NCBI GenBank assembly: GCA_965205685.1
Contig: OZ242174.1
Span: forward strand, 1,426,001 to 1,490,000
Source of the DNA: WTFY01 sp965205685
GTDB taxonomy: Bacteria > Pseudomonadota > Gammaproteobacteria > UBA4575
Reading direction: 5' to 3'
Length of the DNA: 64,000 bases
Below the pieces are notes generated by a model. The model ran no database searches. It was given only the letters and a program-made list of their open reading frames with translations, and was not told where the DNA came from. Of this stretch, positions 59,476 through 64,000 are shown piece after piece. Made by a program: the position numbers and the translations under genes. Every line of letters starts with the position of its first letter. The first letter of the stretch is position 1.

Positions 59476-61404
59476 ATCCCGGCTTTGCAAAAACTTCGCC
59501 AGGTCCGAAATGCTGGGGTGCTCGACCAGATCGGTAATCGCCAGGGCATCCGGGTACAGGTCATCCAGGCCTGAGTGAATTTCTACCAGAGCCAGGGAGT
59601 CAGCTCCGATTTCAAGCAAATTGTCATGGATCGAAAATCGCCTGTCCGGCAGGGCATCCTGGCAGACGGCAAGAATTGCGTTCACGATTTCACCCTGCGG
59701 ACCCTCCTCTTCGTCAGTGTCGGCGCGGTCAAGTTCTCCGGCAAGCCGCTGCAGGATATCGTCATACGTGCCGTCCAGATACTCTCCGGCCAACGCGGAA
59801 CGCTGGATCTTGCCACTCGTGGTTTTCGGAATCCGGCCGACCGGGATGACATGGCGCACCTCGATGGCGAGACTCTCGCTGACCATCGCGATCACCCGCG
59901 AACGGAGCGGCAGGAAATCCTGCAACGTGCCCTTGTGCAGGATGAACACCAGCACTTCCTCCATTTCATCCTGTCTGGATGACACACCGGCAACCACCAC
60001 CTTGCCAAGTTCCAGGTCCCCCGTTTCACACAACACCTCCTCAATGTCATGGGGATAGTAATTCTGGCCGTGCACGAACAACACTTCCTTGTACCGCCCC
60101 GTGACATACAGCACCTTGTGCAGCACAAATCCCAGATCTCCGGTATCCAGCCAGTCGCCATCAAAGATGCTGCCATCGTCCCCGAGGATCTGCTCGGTGA
60201 CATTTTTCCCGCAAATACGGATGTGTCCGACTCGCCCCTCAGGCTGCGCACTTCCCTGGGAATCACTGATCCGGACACTGCAGTGTGTAATGGGCTCACC
60301 GACACCGACCAGGGACACAGTGTCCGGCCCCCGTTGCGGGCTCAGGACCGCATCGGCACCGACAGAAAGTGAATTTCGGTGTGCATGCACAACATCCAGG
60401 GCGGCTCCAATTTCAGGGAAGCTGACGGCCAGACTTGCCTCCGCCAGGCCATAGACCGGAAACATGCTTTTTGCGGGCAGGCCAAAGCTGGCCATTGCAT
60501 CCGTAAACTGCCTGCAAAGACTGACCGAGATCGGTTCTGCCCCGTTAAAGATCAGACGTATCCGTGACAGGTCGATTCCCTCCAGTCCCCTGCGATTGAA
60601 CGCCTTCAGGAAATGCTTGAACCCGAAGTTGGGTGACCCCAGCATGGTTGCCTTTTTCTGGCTGGCAGCGGTTATCCAGTACAGGGGTCTTCGAACGAAC
60701 AGGTCCGTGCGCATGATGCAGTGACTGTAATTGTTGACCACCGGGCTCAGATGAAAACCGATCAGGCCCATGTCGTGGGTGAGCGGCATCCAGCAAAGGC
60801 TGATGTCTTCCGGGGACATGGCCGCACACTCGCGTATCCCTTCAATATTTGAGACCAGGTTGCGGTGCTTGAGGACCACTCCCTTGGGGCTTCCCGTGGA
60901 ACCGGATGAAAACTGAATGAAAGCGACATCCCCGGGCTCGACCCGGGCCATTTCTCCAGGCGTCGTGATGTCTGTGATGTCATCACTCAAAAGCACCTGT
61001 TCCGGTTGCGGCCAGTCGCTGCTTGAGGACGTACTTGAACGAAGGCGAGACAGGTTCTTTCGGTCCGTGTACAAAAACGTGGCGCCCTCCAACTGCCTTG
61101 CAACATTGAAAACCTTCTGACGATGCTGGTCACTGATGCCGACGGCGAGGGGTACTGGAATGATCCCCCCGAACTGACAGGCCCAGAACACATCGACAAA
61201 CTGCTGATTGTCATTCAGGAAAAGGATCAGGTGGTCCCCTTTGCTGATACCGTGCTGCTGCAGTACATGCAACAGTCCCAGGGCACGCTGGTACAGGGCC
61301 TCGAAGCTGATGCACTTCTCGTCTTCCTGCCCATTAATGAAGGTGACGAAGCGTGCTTCACTGCGATTGCATGACAGCGCTTCGTTCAGAGTATGAAATT
61401 GCAT
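59464..61404 (-). CDS. Fatty-acyl-AMP ligase fused to an acyl carrier domain
   Basis: A 646-residue protein. The first 550 residues are an adenylating enzyme of the FAAL group: FIQFSSGSTGSPKGVVLKH (P-loop, about 166-184), VYGLAEASLAVSF, WLDTGDLGFV, GRYKEVLFVHGQNYYPHDIE (the NYYPxDIE signature of FAALs) and the catalytic Lys in PKTTSGKIQR. Residues 565-646 are a phosphopantetheine carrier with the attachment Ser near 603 in IGADSLALVEI. It should activate a fatty acid as acyl-AMP and load its own carrier. The adjacent convergent LpxL-like acyltransferase is a plausible user of that acyl carrier. Confidence 0.92.
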   Translation of the reverse strand: MQFHTLNEALSCNRSEARFVTFINGQEDEKCISFEALYQRALGLLHVLQQHGISKGDHLILFLNDNQQFVDVFWACQFGGIIPVPLAVGISDQHRQKVFNVARQLEGATFLYTDRKNLSRLRSSTSSSSDWPQPEQVLLSDDITDITTPGEMARVEPGDVAFIQFSSGSTGSPKGVVLKHRNLVSNIEGIRECAAMSPEDISLCWMPLTHDMGLIGFHLSPVVNNYSHCIMRTDLFVRRPLYWITAASQKKATMLGSPNFGFKHFLKAFNRRGLEGIDLSRIRLIFNGAEPISVSLCRQFTDAMASFGLPAKSMFPVYGLAEASLAVSFPEIGAALDVVHAHRNSLSVGADAVLSPQRGPDTVSLVGVGEPITHCSVRISDSQGSAQPEGRVGHIRICGKNVTEQILGDDGSIFDGDWLDTGDLGFVLHKVLYVTGRYKEVLFVHGQNYYPHDIEEVLCETGDLELGKVVVAGVSSRQDEMEEVLVFILHKGTLQDFLPLRSRVIAMVSESLAIEVRHVIPVGRIPKTTSGKIQRSALAGEYLDGTYDDILQRLAGELDRADTDEEEGPQGEIVNAILAVCQDALPDRRFSIHDNLLEIGADSLALVEIHSGLDDLYPDALAITDLVEHPSISDLAKFLQSRDSVV

Positions 61405-61495
61405 AGGCCGTGCTCTGTGGGAAATGGAAAAAGCTGCAGTATGGCTGAAAATCCCGTGCCTGGGCTTCGACGGCTGGTGGGCCGCAGACGAAAGG

Positions 61496-62101
61496 CTACA
61501 TGGAGAATAGATCGGGTTCCCTGTGTTCCCTGGTCAGCCTGAGTTGGCTGTCGTGGAGCGGGCGCATCATGGGATCCACCAATTTGCGGTCCTTCGATTC
61601 CAGCCAGCCCGCATAACAATCCCTGTTGAGTATGACGGGCATTCGATGATGGATTCTTGACAGCCTCGGACTGGGCATGGTGGTCAGAATGCTCATGAAC
61701 ATCTCGCCCCCGGTGCTGATTTCATACAGGCCTGCAAAAGCGAATCCGTCCTCGTCCATGGGATCAATCCTGTACTTGTCGCGCCTGCCCTGTGGCTGGT
61801 TTTCATCCCATTCGAAGAATCCACTTGCCGGAATGATGCACCGGCGGTCGCGCAGGGCCTGTGCCCAGGTTTTTTTCTCCCAGGCCCCGGCACTGCGGGC
61901 ATTAATCAAGGGTTTGCTTGAGAAAGACCGCTTCCAGCCCCATTGCATGGAAGCAATCTCATTGCCCGCATCTCCCCGAAACACAACATCAACCCGGTCA
62001 GCCGGACACACTTCCGCGCGCGGGGCAAACTCGATCTCTGTATCGATCAGGGCCGCGACGACCGATTCAGGAAAACGGTCCAGCGAAAAACGCCCGCACA
62101 C
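61496..62101 (-). CDS. yedK: SRAP-domain protein YedK/HMCES
   Basis: YedK binds abasic sites in single-stranded DNA and forms a covalent thiazolidine with its residue-2 cysteine, protecting the lesion. GTG 62101 is the start, giving Val/Met-CGRFSL with Cys at position 2, as the mechanism requires; a longer reading would bury it. AAGGGAG lies 8 or so bases upstream. Further family blocks are PLINARSAGAWEKKTW, PASGFFEWDENQ (catalytic Glu) and RIHHRMPVIL (catalytic His). It has 201 residues, slightly shorter than E. coli YedK (222). Confidence 0.93.
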   Translation of the reverse strand: MCGRFSLDRFPESVVAALIDTEIEFAPRAEVCPADRVDVVFRGDAGNEIASMQWGWKRSFSSKPLINARSAGAWEKKTWAQALRDRRCIIPASGFFEWDENQPQGRRDKYRIDPMDEDGFAFAGLYEISTGGEMFMSILTTMPSPRLSRIHHRMPVILNRDCYAGWLESKDRKLVDPMMRPLHDSQLRLTREHREPDLFSM

Positions 62102-62135
62102 TCTCCGGCTCCCTTCAACTGCCGTTGCAGAAAGT

Positions 62136-62672
62136 TCAGGCCGCCTTGGAGTCCGTGCTGTTGATGACCACTTCCTTGCTGACGTCGACGCTTCGAACCA
62201 GCATGTCCAAGACCGGGCACTGCTCGTCAACGGCTGCTGCCAGTTGCTGCAATTGCTCCTGTGATGCGGAACTCTCGAGTGTGGTTTTGTAGTGAACCTT
62301 GCTAAAACCCGGAGGCACATTTTCATCCTTGCCCATCCCCAGCAGACCGCGAACATCCAGGTCGCCCTCAAGGGTCACCTGGCACTTCTGCAATGGAATT
62401 CCCATCACGGACGCCAGGGCCACGTACATGATCTCCTGACACGTCCCCAAAGCTGCTAGCACCAGCTCGACCGGGCTCGGACCCAGGTCACTTCCTCCAA
62501 ACGCCGGCGGCTCATCGATCACCATGGCTGGAAATTTCCTGACTTTGGCCGAACAACGCACGTCGTCTTCCCATGCAGTGTCCACGCGGTACTTGAACTG
62601 CCCGCTTGCAGGTGACTCCGAGACACTGTCCACAATCTTTTCCACTGCTGCTTTGATATCTGCCTGACTCAT
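62136..62672 (-). CDS. OsmC/Ohr family protein
   Basis: A 178-residue OsmC-fold protein. The first cysteine in ALGTCQEIMYVALA and the second in DEQCPVLDML are in the positions of the peroxidatic and resolving cysteines of OsmC/Ohr peroxiredoxins. The GGSDLGPSPVELVLAAL block is typical of the YhfA-like branch. AGGAG lies 9 bases before ATG 62672. Likely role: reduction of organic hydroperoxides. It ends 34 bases before the yedK start on the same strand. Confidence 0.9.
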   Translation of the reverse strand: MSQADIKAAVEKIVDSVSESPASGQFKYRVDTAWEDDVRCSAKVRKFPAMVIDEPPAFGGSDLGPSPVELVLAALGTCQEIMYVALASVMGIPLQKCQVTLEGDLDVRGLLGMGKDENVPPGFSKVHYKTTLESSASQEQLQQLAAAVDEQCPVLDMLVRSVDVSKEVVINSTDSKAA

Positions 62673-62803
62673 TTGTGCATACTCCTGTTATTTGTCGGGT
62701 AACTACTTCTTGTGCGACTATTCTTCTATTCCCCGCACCTTCGTGCAAGTCGAATCCAGGCGCACTGTGTACCAGACAACCTTCATGCCCGTGGATTTTG
62801 CGC

Positions 62804-64000
62804 TTACATGGCCGGGTCGCTCGATGCAGAACCGGCCCGAAAACGCCCGTCCAGCAGGTAGCGGTACAGCTTGAGTGCCAATTGCACACGCTCCTCTTCC
62901 AGTTGCTCGCAGGTCGCAAGCGTCAGTACCATGGTTGTGCAGGGTTCATCTGCGACTACATACGCTGTTCTCACATCCTGCGCACCCCCGGGCCCGATTG
63001 CATCTCCCGGACCGCACTGATAGAGCCGCATGCCTGCAGAACTGTAGGCAGATGCGCGCCCTTCAAGCAGTAGCTGCAGGTCGTCGACCGGCGATTCCAC
63101 TGCCGTCAGGGTCTCACCGGCAGTGTACTGTCGGGACATCGTCAATGGCCGGAGTTCAGCCACCAGATCCTCAAAACGCACCTGCCAGTCGAGGTAGCGT
63201 TCGAGCTCCTCGCCCGCGCTCTCCAGCAGCGTTGTACGCTGCATACCAGAGGTGTCCACGTCCGTTCTCCAAGCCGCAATGACCAGATCCTCGCAGCGCT
63301 CAAGCGCCTGATCCATGTCCGGCTCAACCGGCAGTACAGTCCGCACGGCAGGCGGCAGGTTCCGCTCCAGCCCCTCACGCAGCGGTTCAGACAAGGCGGA
63401 TACAACGATCTGCACCCCGGCAGCATGGACATTCTGCAAAAACCGGCTGAGTACATGCAGTGCGGAGGCATCGAAACCTGTCACGCTGGCAAAGTCCAGC
63501 AGCAGGCAGACAGGGCGTTTCGCACCACTCAGCGACTGCCGCAGGTGCTCGGTCAAGGGCAGATACTGCCAAAGAAAAGATAGCCGCGAAGACGGTAGGC
63601 ATGCATCCGCTCACCTGCATCCCTCAGGATGGCGTGATCAGGAACGGGACGGGCCTTGCGGCTTCGTTGCTCGCGCAGGGTAAACCGGGACTCGATCGGG
63701 TCCACCCGGCTGAAATGCACGACAAAGAATGCGAGTGTGGCGACCATCCCGACGCCTACTCCTTCAAGCAGTCCGAACACTATGATCGTGACGGTGATCA
63801 GAACGAGGATGGCAAACTCTGGCCGTGGGAGCTGCCGGCGTCTTCGGACAAGCCCCTCGTCCAGCATCGCAATGCCGGCAAAGATCAAAATGCCGCCAAG
63901 AAGTGGTACGGGGGTCCATTCCAGGACACCGTCACCCACCAACAAGACGGACCCCACGACAAGTGCAGCCACGACCCCGGTCAGCCGAGTGTCAGCGCCA
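62804..64000 (-). pseudogene. SulP family anion transporter with STAS and cNMP-like domains, frameshifted and cut by the window edge
   Basis: The right end encodes the last membrane segments of a SulP transporter (GADTRLTGVVAALVVGSVLL in frame from the edge, then VPLLGGILIFAGIAML) and the start of its STAS domain, RLRGYLFFGS. There the frame ends at TGA 63553-63555. The continuation, YLPLTEHLRQSL and the STAS core LLLDFASVTGFDASALHVL, lies in another frame running to 62804, with a degenerate cyclic-nucleotide-binding-like domain at the end. One missing base near 63573-63590 explains the split. The N-terminal half lies beyond the window. It may be a pseudogene or a sequence error. Confidence 0.8.

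Overview
The window is a gene-dense chromosomal segment, rich in G and C, from a gammaproteobacterium. The evidence is gene order. The stretch grpE < > nadK-recN-bamE < rnfH-ratA > smpB, the block dnaK-dnaJ-dapB-carA-carB-greA-ftsH, and the block tig-clpP-clpX-lon-hupB-ppiD all follow classic gammaproteobacterial synteny. An outer membrane is implied by BamE, an LpxL-like acyltransferase, DUF1302/DUF1329 proteins and several lipoproteins. HrcA lies upstream of grpE together with sigma-32-type promoters, a combination absent from enteric bacteria. No species can be named from the sequence alone.

Layout. 1-16.5 kb is a minus-strand housekeeping block: hrcA, grpE, dnaK, dnaJ, dapB, a half-length TauE/SafE permease, two paralogous barrel lipoproteins, carA, carB, greA and ftsH. 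A strong terminator-like hairpin lies just before carA, and a perfect 12-bp hairpin lies between dnaK and dnaJ. 16.6-22.6 kb holds nadK, recN, bamE, rnfH, ratA, an SNF-family sodium symporter, smpB and a tiny lipoprotein. 22.7-26.8 kb holds dnaQ, rnhA, a methyltransferase, mltD and an outer-membrane barrel. 26.9-33.2 kb is a complete oligopeptide-type ABC transporter operon with several odd features, divergent from fabI. 34-43 kb is the folding and proteolysis cluster ppiD, tRNA-Asp, tRNA-Val, hupB, lon, clpX, clpP and tig, followed by tRNA-Leu.

43.4-50.2 kb is accessory. A CPBP intramembrane protease gene is broken by a frameshift. An 805-bp HigB/HigA toxin-antitoxin mini-island lies between 24-bp direct repeats of the tRNA-His 3' end. 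Next come a secreted prodomain-like protein, a PQQ-type sugar dehydrogenase, a phospholipid methyltransferase-like gene of different base character, a truncated restriction-like gene and a secreted HNH nuclease. 50.3-57 kb is a DUF1302-DUF1329-YCF48-MMPL operon, likely for lipid or hydrophobic-compound handling across the envelope. 57-64 kb has an SLT lipoprotein, tRNA-Arg, FetB, an LpxL-like acyltransferase lacking its catalytic glutamate, a fatty-acyl-AMP ligase fused to a carrier domain, a YedK/HMCES protein, an OsmC protein and a frameshifted SulP transporter cut by the window edge.

Regulation seen directly: sigma-32-like promoters upstream of dnaK, grpE and lon (a weaker one for ftsH), a leader terminator before carA, and hairpins between several convergent genes. 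No rRNA, CRISPR array, transposase or integrase gene was seen.
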